NCBI GenBank assembly: GCA_016795205.1
Contig: JAEUHZ010000035.1
Coordinates: forward strand, 1 to 38,591
Reading direction: 5' to 3'
DNA: 38,591 nt
From: Planctomycetota bacterium
Lineage (GTDB): Bacteria > Planctomycetota > UBA1135 > GCA-002686595
The notes beneath the pieces are model-generated. The model did not search any database, was not told the DNA's origin, and saw only the letters and a program-made list of their open reading frames with translations. The position numbers and the translations under genes are program-made. Positions 1 through 7,795 of this stretch are shown in pieces. Positions within the stretch are counted from its first letter, which is position 1, and each line of letters starts with the position of its first letter.

Positions 1-305
1 GTCTGAGCATCGCCGGGGGAGCCTGCCGGTGGGCCCCTGATGCCGGGCGCGGCGCGCCCCGGTCCGACCGGAGCGCGCCGCGCGGCATTTCCCGGACCTT
101 CGCGCGGGAGAGCGGGCCGCCCGGGTCACGGCCTGCGGCCAGACACGGCACGGCGTGGTCGCAAGAGGTGCCGTCGTGCACGGTGCGGCAGGCGCAGGGC
201 GCGGCAGGTGCGCCGCGCGGCAGTGCGCCGAGCGGTCGTGCACGGCCGTGCGCGCCGCGCCGTGGCGGAGTCCGCGCCGGCCCGGGCGCGTACACTGGAT
301 CGCAC
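1..305. other. Gene-free upstream stretch
   Basis: About 300 bases without a convincing gene. All frames that stay open are arginine- and alanine-rich, as expected from chance in DNA this GC-rich. A TGA at 4-6 could be the end of a gene lying left of the window, but nothing supports that. The right end carries a TACACT hexamer just before the first gene (separate entry). No tRNA or strong hairpin was seen. Confidence 0.5.
291..305 (+). promoter_or_regulatory. -10-like element just before radical SAM gene
   Basis: TACACT at 291-296 matches the TANNNT pattern seen in front of other genes here. It sits 9 bases before the GTG start at 306, so transcription from it would begin at or next to the start codon. 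No convincing -35 hexamer lies 16-18 bases upstream, so this is only a weak prediction. Confidence 0.3.
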
Positions 306-1391
306 GTGCTGCGTTACCTGCCCTTCGCCGCCCGCGGCCTCGCCGCGGGTGGACCGCCGATCCATCTGACGGTCTTCGTCACCGGCGCCTGCAACCTGCG
401 CTGCCGCCACTGCTTCCACTGGCGCGAGGTCGCGGCGGGCGTGCCTGGCCCTGCTCTCGGGGACCTGCGCACGCTGGCCGACTCCGCGGCCGGCATGGGG
501 CCGCTGCTGTGGCTCTCGCTGGGGGGCGGCGAGCCGTTCCTCCGCCGGGACCTCGCGGAGGTCGCCTCGGCCTTCGCGCGCCACGGCCTGCGCCACCTGA
601 CCATCCCGACGAACGGCCTCTTGCCGGAGCGCGCGGAGGCCTTCGCCACCGAGGTCCTGGACCGCCACCCCGACCTGCACCTGGCGTTGTCCGTGTCGTT
701 CGACGGCCCGCCCGCGATCCACGACGCGATCCGGCAGGTGGAGGGCGGGCACGCGCGCGCGATGGAGTGCGTGCGGCGCCTGAAGCGCCTGCAGGCGCGA
801 CTGCCGCGCCTGGGCGTGGGCGTCCTGGTCTGCGTCACCCGCGAGAACCAGGACGTGCTGGCCGGCCACGTCGAGGACCTGGTGCGGGAACTCGCACCGG
901 ACAACGTCACGGTCAACCTGGCGCGCGGCGACGCGCTCGACCGCGCCTTGCTCGACGTCGATGTGGCGCGCTACGAGGAGGTCGTCGCGACGAAGGCCCG
1001 GCTCGGGCGCGAGGGCGCGTTGCCGTACTTCGACTTTCCCCTGGCGCGCGTGGCCCGCGCGCGAGACGCCCTGATGTACGAACACGTCGCACGCGTCGCG
1101 CGCGGCGAGCACTCGCGCCGTCACCTGCCCTGCACGGCCGGAACGCTCTCGGCGGTCGTGTTCGAGAACGGCGACGTGCGCCCGTGCGAGCTGCTGCCCG
1201 ACACGCTCGGGAACCTCGCGGAAACGGGTTGGGACCTCGCGCGCCTGTGGGACGGCCAGGCCGCACGCGCGTTGCGCCGCAAGATCGCCGCGACCCGCTG
1301 CGCCTGCACGTGGGAGTGCGCCGCCGCGGACAACGTGCTGTTCAACGCGCGGAGCTGGCCGCGGCTCGCCTACGAGGCCGCGCGCGGATGA
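306..1391 (+). CDS. Radical SAM/SPASM-domain protein
   Basis: A 361-residue radical SAM enzyme. The 4Fe-4S motif CxxxCxxC (Cys29, Cys33, Cys36; GACNLRCRHC) follows a short N-terminal strand, and a GGGEPF motif comes downstream as in the family. The C-terminal part has further cysteines: CTAG, RPCELLPDTLGNL, and the RCACTWEC cluster. This is the layout of SPASM-type auxiliary cluster domains found in peptide-modifying maturases and related enzymes. The frame is open further upstream (a GTG at 168), but that extension is low-complexity, and conservation begins right after the GTG at 306, which I chose. The stop overlaps the next gene's ATG (ATGA), so it is probably coupled to the two glycosyltransferase-like genes. 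No precursor peptide gene is visible nearby, so the substrate is unknown. Class assignment is firm; function is open. Confidence 0.85.
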   Translation: MLRYLPFAARGLAAGGPPIHLTVFVTGACNLRCRHCFHWREVAAGVPGPALGDLRTLADSAAGMGPLLWLSLGGGEPFLRRDLAEVASAFARHGLRHLTIPTNGLLPERAEAFATEVLDRHPDLHLALSVSFDGPPAIHDAIRQVEGGHARAMECVRRLKRLQARLPRLGVGVLVCVTRENQDVLAGHVEDLVRELAPDNVTVNLARGDALDRALLDVDVARYEEVVATKARLGREGALPYFDFPLARVARARDALMYEHVARVARGEHSRRHLPCTAGTLSAVVFENGDVRPCELLPDTLGNLAETGWDLARLWDGQAARALRRKIAATRCACTWECAAADNVLFNARSWPRLAYEAARG

Positions 1392-2434
1392 GGCTGCTCG
1401 TCGTCGTGCCCTGCCGCGACGAGGCGCGCGTGATCGCGCGCAAGGTCGCGAACCTCGCGCGCTGCGCCTGGCCGGCCTCGGAGCGGTGGCACGAGGTCGT
1501 GCTGGTCGACGACGGCTCGCGCGACGCGACGCGCGCGCTGGCGGCCGAGGCTGCCGAACGCGCGTTCGCGGGCCGCGCCGACGTGCGAGCGCGGGTCGCC
1601 TGGAACGACGGGCGACCCGGCAAGCCCGGGGCCGTGTGCACCGGCCTCCGGGACGCCGCCGCGTTCGACCTCGTGGTCCTCACGGACGCGGACGTGGTCG
1701 TCGAGCCGGACGCGCTCCTGGTGCTCTGCGCCGCGTTCGAGCGCGATCCGCGCCTGGCGCTGGCCTGCGGCGCGCAGCGCTTTGTCGCGGACCTCGCCGA
1801 CGACGGAAGCTGCCGCGCGCGCAACGGGGACGCGCCGGCCGACGCCCCGGGCACCTACGACCGCTGGACGGCGCTCGTGCGCCGTTGCGAGTCGCGCGCG
1901 GGCATCCTGTTCAGCGTGCACGGCCAGTTGTGCGCCTGGCGCGCCGCGCTCGGGTTGGCTCCCAGCCTGGGCGTGGCGGCCGACGACCTCGACCTGCGCT
2001 TCCAGGTCAAGGCGCGCGCGCGCGAGCCGCGGCGCATCGAGATCGTGCCGGGCGCCGTGTTCCTGGAGGTCAAGGCGCCCGCCGGCCCCGAGCGCGAGGC
2101 CCAGGCCGAGCGGCGCGCCCGGGCCTGGTTCCAGGCGCTGCGCGGGCGGCGGATCCCGGCGCGCGGTGCGCTGGAGCGCCTCCAGGCGCTCGCGTACCGC
2201 GTCGGACCGCGCGCGGCGCCGAGCGCGACGTGGTGCGGCGTGCCGGCGCTCTCCGCCGTCGCCTTCCTCGCCGCAGGACCCGCGACCGCGGCCGCGGTGC
2301 TGCTGGGCGGGACGGCGTTGCTCCTCTCGCCGCCTGGCCGGCGTTGGCTGGACCTCGCGCGCACGATCGAGCGCGCGGCGCGCGCCGAGCGCCGCGAGTC
2401 GGCCCCCGAGCGCTGGGAGACGCCGCGGCCGTGA
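1388..2434 (+). CDS. Family 2 glycosyltransferase
   Basis: A 348-residue GT-A glycosyltransferase of family GT2. It starts with the nucleotide-sugar binding strand (VVVPCRDEARVI), then VDDGS (Asp41-Asp42), a lysine-containing GRPGKPGA loop, and a DxD-type metal site TDADV (Asp100-Asp102). An acidic ADDLDLRF motif near residues 198-205 resembles the catalytic-base region of processive and polyprenol-sugar transferases. A hydrophobic stretch at about 284-314 suggests one or two C-terminal membrane segments, so it probably works at the cytoplasmic membrane face. The ATG overlaps the stop of the radical SAM gene, and its own stop overlaps the next start (GTGA). It likely transfers a sugar from a nucleotide donor onto a lipid carrier or other acceptor; the substrate cannot be read from sequence. 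Confidence 0.85.
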   Translation: MRLLVVVPCRDEARVIARKVANLARCAWPASERWHEVVLVDDGSRDATRALAAEAAERAFAGRADVRARVAWNDGRPGKPGAVCTGLRDAAAFDLVVLTDADVVVEPDALLVLCAAFERDPRLALACGAQRFVADLADDGSCRARNGDAPADAPGTYDRWTALVRRCESRAGILFSVHGQLCAWRAALGLAPSLGVAADDLDLRFQVKARAREPRRIEIVPGAVFLEVKAPAGPEREAQAERRARAWFQALRGRRIPARGALERLQALAYRVGPRAAPSATWCGVPALSAVAFLAAGPATAAAVLLGGTALLLSPPGRRWLDLARTIERAARAERRESAPERWETPRP

Positions 2435-4677
2435 AGGACGCCGGCGCGCGCCGCGACCTGCCCTGGCTCCTCGCGATCGCCGCCGTGGGGCTGGTCCTGC
2501 GTCTCGCCGCCGTGGCGCAGTTCGAGGCGCAGCATCCACTGGCCGCGCGTGTCGTCATCGACGAGCAGAGCTACCACGCCTGGGCCCGGGCGATCGCTGG
2601 CGGGGAGTGGCTCGGGCGCGAGGTCTTCTTCCAGGAGCCGCTCTACCCGTACGCGCTCGGCACGCTCTACGCGCTGGTCGGCGAGAGCCTCTGCGCCGCG
2701 CGCGTCGCGCACTGCTGCCTGTGGGCCGCGGCGATCCTCCTCACGGGGCTCCTCGCGCGCCGCGCGTTCGGGCGCGCGGCGGGGTTCGTGACCGCGGCCG
2801 CGGTCGCGCTGCACGGTCCTGGGCTCCTGTTTCCGAGCCTGATCCTCAAGGAGAACCTGTTCCTGCCGCTCTTCGCGGCCCTGGCGCTGGCGCTCGTCCG
2901 CAGCCGACCGCTCCAGGGCGCGCGCGCCGTCCGCGCCTGGTTGGGTCTGGGCGTCCTCGGCGGGCTCGGGGCGCTCCTGCGCGGGAACGTGCTCGTCCTA
3001 CTGCCCGTGCTCGCGCTCTGGCCGCTCGGGCGCGCAGTGCTGGCGCGCGAGCGACTGGTGGCGGTCGCGCCGCGCGCCCTGGCCTGCGCCGCGGGCGCGT
3101 TGCTCGTCCTGCTGCCCGTGGCGTGGCGCAACCAGCACGTCGGCGGCGTGTTCGCGTTGACGACCAGCGGGGCGGGCACGAACGTCTACGGTGGCAACAA
3201 TGCCGAGAACCCCTTCGGCCGCGCGACCGAGTTCTCGTTCGTGCGCGGCATCCCCGAGCACGAGGCCGGCGACTGGCGCCGCGAGGCCGAGCGGCGCACG
3301 GGTCGCGCGCTGAACCCGGGCGAGGTCAGCACCTACTGGCTCGGCGAGGCTGGGCGCTCCGTGCGCGCCAACCCTGTGCTGCACGCGCGGATCCTGTGGA
3401 ACAAGCTGCGCCTGTCGCTCGGCCGGTACGAGGTCCCGGACAACCACATGCTGGACTGGGACGCGCGCTACGTCCCGCTGGCGCGGCTCCCCTGGCCCGA
3501 CTTCGGCGTCACGGGGCTCTGGGGCCTGGCCGGGGTGCTCACCTGGGTCGCGCTGCGCGCCGCGCGGCGCGCGCCCTCCATCCCGTGCGCCGGAGGCGCG
3601 AGCGAGCTGGCGCTCCTCTTCGCGCTGTACCTGGGCACGATCGTCCTCACCGTGACCAGCGATCGCGCGCGCCTGCCGCTGCTCGTGCCACTGGCGGCGT
3701 TCGCGGGCTTCTTCACCGTCTGGACCGTCGCCTGGATCCGCGCCCGCGCGCGCATCCAGCTCGCTGTCGCGTTCACCGCGCTGGCCGCCGCGGCGCTCCT
3801 GGTCCACGTGCCGGCCCTGCCCGCCTCCGACCGCGCCGAGGACTGGGACGAGCGCGACCACAACCTCGCGGTGCAGTGGCTCGACGAGCCGGGCCGCGAG
3901 GACCAGGGCCGCGCCATCGCGCAGGCGCTGCTCGCGCGTCACCCGCGGACGGCGCGCATTCGTCTGCTCGCGCTCCAGCACGACCTGCGGTACGCGGAGC
4001 GCCTGGAACGTCAACAGACAGCGGACGCGCGCGCCGCGGCGGTCGACCTGCGCGCGGCGGCGCTGGCCGGCGCGCGCGCCGTCGCGGACGATGGGCGCGT
4101 CTTCCCGCGCGAGCGCTTCCGCGCCAACGCGCTGGCGGGCTGGGCGGCCTACTCCTTCGGCGACCTCGACGAGGCCGAGCGACGGTTCGGGCTCGCGCGC
4201 CGCTTCGATCCCGACGATCCCGGACTGCGCGGGGGCGAGGCCCTGGTCGGCGTCGCGCGCTGCGCGCGGGAGTGGCGCGCGGCCAGCGCGCTGCTCGGGG
4301 CCGAGGATCCGGAGCGGGAGGCGGCCCGGCGCCGCACGGAATCGGTGCTGGACCGGCTTCAGGTGATCGCGCTCGACGAGGGGCTGCCGGCCCTCCCGCG
4401 CGCCGAGGCGCGCCAACTTGCGGGCAGCGTCCAGCTCGAACTGGGCCGCCTGCCGAACGCCGAACGACATTTCCGCGCGGCGTTGGCGCTGGTCGACGGG
4501 AGCGCGACACGCTTCCAACTGGCGCGCGTGCTCGTGGCGCGCGCGCGGGCCGCACCGGCCGGCGCCGAGCGCCAGGCCTGCGTGGCGGAGGCGGCCGAGC
4601 TGGTCGCCGGTCTCCGGCGCGAGGGCCTGCCGCTCTACGGCCTGGACGCCGAGCTCGAGGCGCTCACGGCGCCTTGA
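2431..4677 (+). CDS. GT-C (PMT/ArnT-like) membrane glycosyltransferase with TPR tail
   Basis: A 748-residue polytopic protein. About ten hydrophobic segments fill the first ~450 residues. The first periplasmic loop has the acidic VIDEQSYHAWARAI motif followed by FFQEPLYPYALG, the pattern of the PMT/ArnT (GT39/GT83) superfamily, which transfers sugars from polyprenyl-phosphate donors on the outer membrane face. The last ~250 residues are soluble and helical, with TPR-like units such as RANALAGWAAYSFGDLDEAE. The GTG start overlaps the GT2 stop. A plausible division of labour is that the GT2 charges the lipid carrier and this protein transfers the sugar across the membrane, possibly to a protein or glycan. 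That is inference; exact donor and acceptor are unknown. Confidence 0.75.
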   Translation: MKDAGARRDLPWLLAIAAVGLVLRLAAVAQFEAQHPLAARVVIDEQSYHAWARAIAGGEWLGREVFFQEPLYPYALGTLYALVGESLCAARVAHCCLWAAAILLTGLLARRAFGRAAGFVTAAAVALHGPGLLFPSLILKENLFLPLFAALALALVRSRPLQGARAVRAWLGLGVLGGLGALLRGNVLVLLPVLALWPLGRAVLARERLVAVAPRALACAAGALLVLLPVAWRNQHVGGVFALTTSGAGTNVYGGNNAENPFGRATEFSFVRGIPEHEAGDWRREAERRTGRALNPGEVSTYWLGEAGRSVRANPVLHARILWNKLRLSLGRYEVPDNHMLDWDARYVPLARLPWPDFGVTGLWGLAGVLTWVALRAARRAPSIPCAGGASELALLFALYLGTIVLTVTSDRARLPLLVPLAAFAGFFTVWTVAWIRARARIQLAVAFTALAAAALLVHVPALPASDRAEDWDERDHNLAVQWLDEPGREDQGRAIAQALLARHPRTARIRLLALQHDLRYAERLERQQTADARAAAVDLRAAALAGARAVADDGRVFPRERFRANALAGWAAYSFGDLDEAERRFGLARRFDPDDPGLRGGEALVGVARCAREWRAASALLGAEDPEREAARRRTESVLDRLQVIALDEGLPALPRAEARQLAGSVQLELGRLPNAERHFRAALALVDGSATRFQLARVLVARARAAPAGAERQACVAEAAELVAGLRREGLPLYGLDAELEALTAP

Positions 4678-4864
4678 GGCAGGGCGCCGGGGGACTCGGG
4701 CCGGCCCGTCTGCGGCGGACCGCAGGCGGTGGGCGCGCGTAGGCGTGGAGGTTCTGGCTCAGCGCGCCACCCGAGCGTCGCCGAAGGACCCCGGCACCCG
4801 GGCTGCCGCTGGGCATGCCGGCTTGCCGTGACGGTGCGTGGCACGGCCAGGCCCCGTCGGCCGC

Positions 4865-4893
4865 TCGACGGCCCCAGGCGCGGCGCGTAGCTT
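4865..4893 (+). promoter_or_regulatory. Predicted promoter for the membrane protein/sigma factor pair
   Basis: TCGACG (4865-4870), 17 bases, then TAGCTT (4888-4893). The -35 box overlaps the right arm of a 6-bp inverted repeat (CCGTCG, 6-base loop, CGACGG, about 4854-4871), which could be an operator or a weak terminator. The rest of 4678-4972 holds no gene that I can support. Confidence 0.4.
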
Positions 4894-4972
4894 GCCGGCC
4901 GCTCGGACCGCGCGCGGGATTTCGCCCGATCGGCCGAAGGTTCGGCCTCCAGCTCCTCTCCAAGCCCGCGTC

Positions 4973-5617
4973 ATGAGCGAAACCCGAGGGCTGGAGAGTC
5001 TGGAATTCGACCTGGGCCGCGCCGCCACCCGGCTGCGCGCGGCGGGCTTCGACCCGCGGCGTACGCGGCGGCGGCTGTGGTGGTCGGAGTACGGGCCGAT
5101 CGCGGGCATCGCAGTCGTCGCGCTGAGCGGCCTGGCGGCGGCCGGGATCGGGCACTGGCTGCACGTCGGCTGCGTGCTGCTCTTCCTGCTGCCGCGCCGC
5201 ATCGATCGCTGGCGCGCGCGCCGGGCCGAGCGCGAGGCACTGCTCGTCGCGGACGACTTCCTGGAGCGCGAGCGCGCGCTGCTCGAGAAGCGCGCGTCGG
5301 GCGAGCGCACGCTGGGGGTCCTCTTCCTGGGCCTCGGCACGCTGCTCGCCGTCCTGGCGTGGACCCAGGACGGACCCGCGCCGGGACTGTGGTTCTTGAG
5401 CGCGCTGCTCGGCGCGTACGCGCTGTTCCGCATCGCCCTGATCGGTCCGGCGCTCGCGCGCGAGCTGCGCGACCTGGGCGGCGAGCCGGAGGACGGCTGG
5501 TTCCTGCCCGTCTTCATGGCGGCTCTGATCGCGCTGACGCCGTTCCTCGTCCTCTACGGCATCCTGCGGCGCGCGCTGCGGCGCCTGCTCGGCCGCCCCG
5601 CGGAGGACGACGAGTGA
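4973..5617 (+). CDS. Unidentified five-helix membrane protein
   Basis: A 214-residue protein that I do not recognise. A charged N-terminal part (about 40 residues) is followed by two close hydrophobic segments (about 41-75), a charged amphipathic stretch rich in Arg and Glu (about 76-112), then three more hydrophobic segments (about 114-131, 141-160 and 178-198) and a basic tail. I chose the ATG at 4973; an in-frame extension upstream is low-complexity and crosses a predicted promoter. The last codons overlap the GTG of the ECF sigma factor gene (GTGA), so the two are almost certainly translated together. That position suggests a membrane sensor or anti-sigma role, but it lacks a recognisable zinc-finger anti-sigma motif. 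Function is unknown. Confidence 0.7.
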   Translation: MSETRGLESLEFDLGRAATRLRAAGFDPRRTRRRLWWSEYGPIAGIAVVALSGLAAAGIGHWLHVGCVLLFLLPRRIDRWRARRAEREALLVADDFLERERALLEKRASGERTLGVLFLGLGTLLAVLAWTQDGPAPGLWFLSALLGAYALFRIALIGPALARELRDLGGEPEDGWFLPVFMAALIALTPFLVLYGILRRALRRLLGRPAEDDE

Positions 5618-6213
5618 TCGAGCCCGCCGTCGAGGCGCGGCTCGTCGCGAACCTCTGCGGTCGCGACCGGCGCGCGCGCGATCGCGCGCTGGACGAGCTG
5701 TTCGGGCTCGTCGGGCGCCCGCTCTTCCAACTGTGCCTGCGCGTCACGTGCCGCCCCGCCGACGCCGAGGACGCGGTGCAGGAGACGTTCGTCGACGTGC
5801 TGCGCGGCATCGACGGCTTCCGCGCCGACGCGCGTCTCACGACGTGGCTCTTCCGCGTCGCGATCCGCGCCGCGCTGCGCGTGAAGAGCCGTGGCGCGCG
5901 CGCCGAGCGGGTCTCGGCGCGCGCGTTCGACGACGTCGAGCTCGACGAGCGTGCGGCGCCCGAGACGGGCGGCGCGCGCGATCCCGCCGCAGTAGCCGCC
6001 GAGCGCGAGGGCGCGGCCCGCGTGCTCTCCGCCATCGCGCGCCTGCCCGCGGCGCAGCGGACGGTGCTGGGTCTCGCGGCGCTGGAAGAGCTGCCGCGCG
6101 CGCAGATCGCGGAGATCCTGGGCGTGCCGATCGGGACGGTGGACTCGCGCCTCCACGCCGCGCGCGAGAATCTGCGCGAGGAGCTCGCACGAGGTGGCGC
6201 AGGAACGGATTGA
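5614..6213 (+). CDS. ECF-type RNA polymerase sigma factor
   Basis: A 199-residue sigma-70 family protein of extracytoplasmic-function size. Region 2 is clear at about 22-93: ADAEDAVQETFVDVLRG, then the -10 recognition helix part TTWLFRVAIRAALR. An Arg/Glu-rich linker leads to region 4 at about 140-190, with LPAAQRTVLGLAALEE and a helix-turn-helix containing AEILGVPIGTVDSRLHAARE. The GTG start overlaps the stop of the membrane protein gene, so the two are coupled. ECF genes are often paired with an anti-sigma gene downstream; here the next gene is on the other strand, so the upstream membrane protein is the best partner candidate. Target promoters are not known. Confidence 0.9.
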   Translation: MIEPAVEARLVANLCGRDRRARDRALDELFGLVGRPLFQLCLRVTCRPADAEDAVQETFVDVLRGIDGFRADARLTTWLFRVAIRAALRVKSRGARAERVSARAFDDVELDERAAPETGGARDPAAVAAEREGAARVLSAIARLPAAQRTVLGLAALEELPRAQIAEILGVPIGTVDSRLHAARENLREELARGGAGTD

Positions 6214-6302
6214 GACCCGCGTGCAGCGCCGCGGATCGCTCGCGGTCGGCGCGGCCTTCGACGAGGAGCTCCTGGACTCGCGCGGCCTGCGGGCGCCCGC
6301 GC

Positions 6303-7661
6303 TCAGTCCGCGCTGCGCCGCTCCTCGACGACGCGCAGATGCCGCAGGCCGTCCCGCCGCGGCCCCAGCGTCGCGGTGACATGCGCGCCGGGGGGGCCGA
6401 AGGGGCCGCCGAGGCGCAGGCGCGCCGCACCGGCCTCGTCGAGTTCGGCGACGGGGTCGCCAACGTACGCGATCCTGCTCCGCGGGTCGCGCAGCTGCCA
6501 GCTGACGCGCACGGCGCCTCGCGGGTGCTCCGGTCCAGGCGCGAGCTCCGCGTACTCCAGCTCGAGGCCGAAGATCCGCAGGCCGTAGGTTCCGCGCTGG
6601 TCCGGACGCAGCAGGTACAGGTCGTGCTCGAAGACCTCCGGCGGCTCGGGCCCCGCGCCGCGCTCCGGCAGCGCCGGGACCGCCGCGATGCGCCAGGTGT
6701 CCCCCCACAGTCGATCCACCAGGTAGAGCGCGTTCCAGTTGCACCCCGAGCAGTGGTCGCGGGAACGCGCGCCGTCCAGCTCCGCGTCGTGCGCCAGCAG
6801 TTGACCGTCCCACAGCGGGCCCGTGAGGACGGATTCGAGCAGGGCCTGCGCGCGCACGCGGTCCGCGTCGGAGCGCGCGACGACCGCCAACTCCGCGAGC
6901 GCGTTCACGAGCGCGAGCTCCTGGGACAGGATCAGATCCCCCTGGGCTTCGACCTGCAGGCGGCCCTCCTCGAAGCGCATGGCCGGCAGGGCGGCTTCCA
7001 CGGCGGCGCGCGCCCGGGCCATGTCGTCCTCGCGGCCGCCCACGCGCGCGATCACCGCGAGGGCCAGGGCGCGCAGCTTCGGCGCCCCGACGTCCTCCGC
7101 GATGCGGCGCGCGTCGTCGAGGTGCCGCCCGGCCGCGCGCGGCTCGGCGCGCGCGAGCTCCGCGGTCAGGACCGCGAGGCCCGCGCGCTGGTCCGCGCGC
7201 AGCGTCGATGGATCGAGGTTTCCTCGCGCGCGGTCGAACGCCAGCCGGAACAACGTGTAGCCCGTCGCGTCGCCGTCGAGCATGCCGGAGGCGAGCAGCG
7301 CGGGCATGCCGAACGCCTCGGGCCCGTCCGTGTCCGAAGCGCCGAAGATCGCCTGCACGATCAGGTCGCGGGCGTCGGTCCGCTGGCGCGCGGCGGTCAC
7401 GCGGGCGAGCTCCAGGAGGTCGTCCCGCCCGCGCCGTAGACCCGCGGTCAGCCCGAAGCGCACGGCCCAGATGCGCGGACACCCCGGCCCCAGGTCGTGG
7501 CGCCAGCGTCCGTCCGCGGAGCCGCAGTCCTCCACCAGACGCACGAGGATCGCGTTCGCGCGCTCCGTGAGCGGACAGGGCACGAGGTCGGCGTCCGGCG
7601 CGAGGCGCGCGGGCGCACGGCAGGCGGTCAGGCCCAGCAGGATGCAGGCTGCGAGTCGCAT
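6303..7661 (-). CDS. Predicted lipoprotein with helical repeats
   Basis: A 452-residue protein starting MRLAACILLGLTAC, a short lipoprotein signal with the lipobox LTAC (Cys14 would be lipidated). An ATG four codons further upstream is possible, but 7661 gives the cleaner signal. The middle, about 60-290, is alanine-rich and helical, resembling TPR or similar alpha-solenoid repeats, and includes an HCSGCNWNALYLVD segment with a Cys pair. The last ~130 residues look beta-rich. I cannot assign a family. It is convergent with the sigma factor gene and lies 135 bases beyond the end of the ABC transporter gene on the same strand. TAGGTC on the minus strand at 7680-7675 could be its -10 box. Probably anchored in the periplasm. 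Confidence 0.75.
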   Translation of the reverse strand: MRLAACILLGLTACRAPARLAPDADLVPCPLTERANAILVRLVEDCGSADGRWRHDLGPGCPRIWAVRFGLTAGLRRGRDDLLELARVTAARQRTDARDLIVQAIFGASDTDGPEAFGMPALLASGMLDGDATGYTLFRLAFDRARGNLDPSTLRADQRAGLAVLTAELARAEPRAAGRHLDDARRIAEDVGAPKLRALALAVIARVGGREDDMARARAAVEAALPAMRFEEGRLQVEAQGDLILSQELALVNALAELAVVARSDADRVRAQALLESVLTGPLWDGQLLAHDAELDGARSRDHCSGCNWNALYLVDRLWGDTWRIAAVPALPERGAGPEPPEVFEHDLYLLRPDQRGTYGLRIFGLELEYAELAPGPEHPRGAVRVSWQLRDPRSRIAYVGDPVAELDEAGAARLRLGGPFGPPGAHVTATLGPRRDGLRHLRVVEERRSAD

Positions 7662-7795
7662 GGTAGACAGCATGACCTACCGCGCGGCCTCGTCGATCGG
7701 GTGATGGCCGGCCTCCTGCGCGAGGGCTCGCCGCGCCACGGCCTGGACGCTGCGATCGACGAACTCGAGGCGCCCCGAGGCGCAGCGCGGGCGGC

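Noticed and set aside
1..6. GTC TGA as the last codons of an upstream gene
   Set aside because: Six bases cannot support a call.
126..1124. Minus-strand frame opposite the radical SAM gene
   Set aside because: It overlaps a gene with intact cluster-binding cysteines on the other strand and shows no recognisable domain.
6194..6379. Small plus-strand frame overlapping the end of the sigma factor gene (possible anti-sigma remnant)
   Set aside because: It runs into the convergent lipoprotein gene, has no anti-sigma or zinc-binding motif, and its second half is low-complexity.
5554..7482. Long minus-strand open frame across the sigma factor gene and the lipoprotein
   Set aside because: It conflicts with the clear ECF sigma factor and with the lipobox-bearing frame, and its composition is that of a chance frame.
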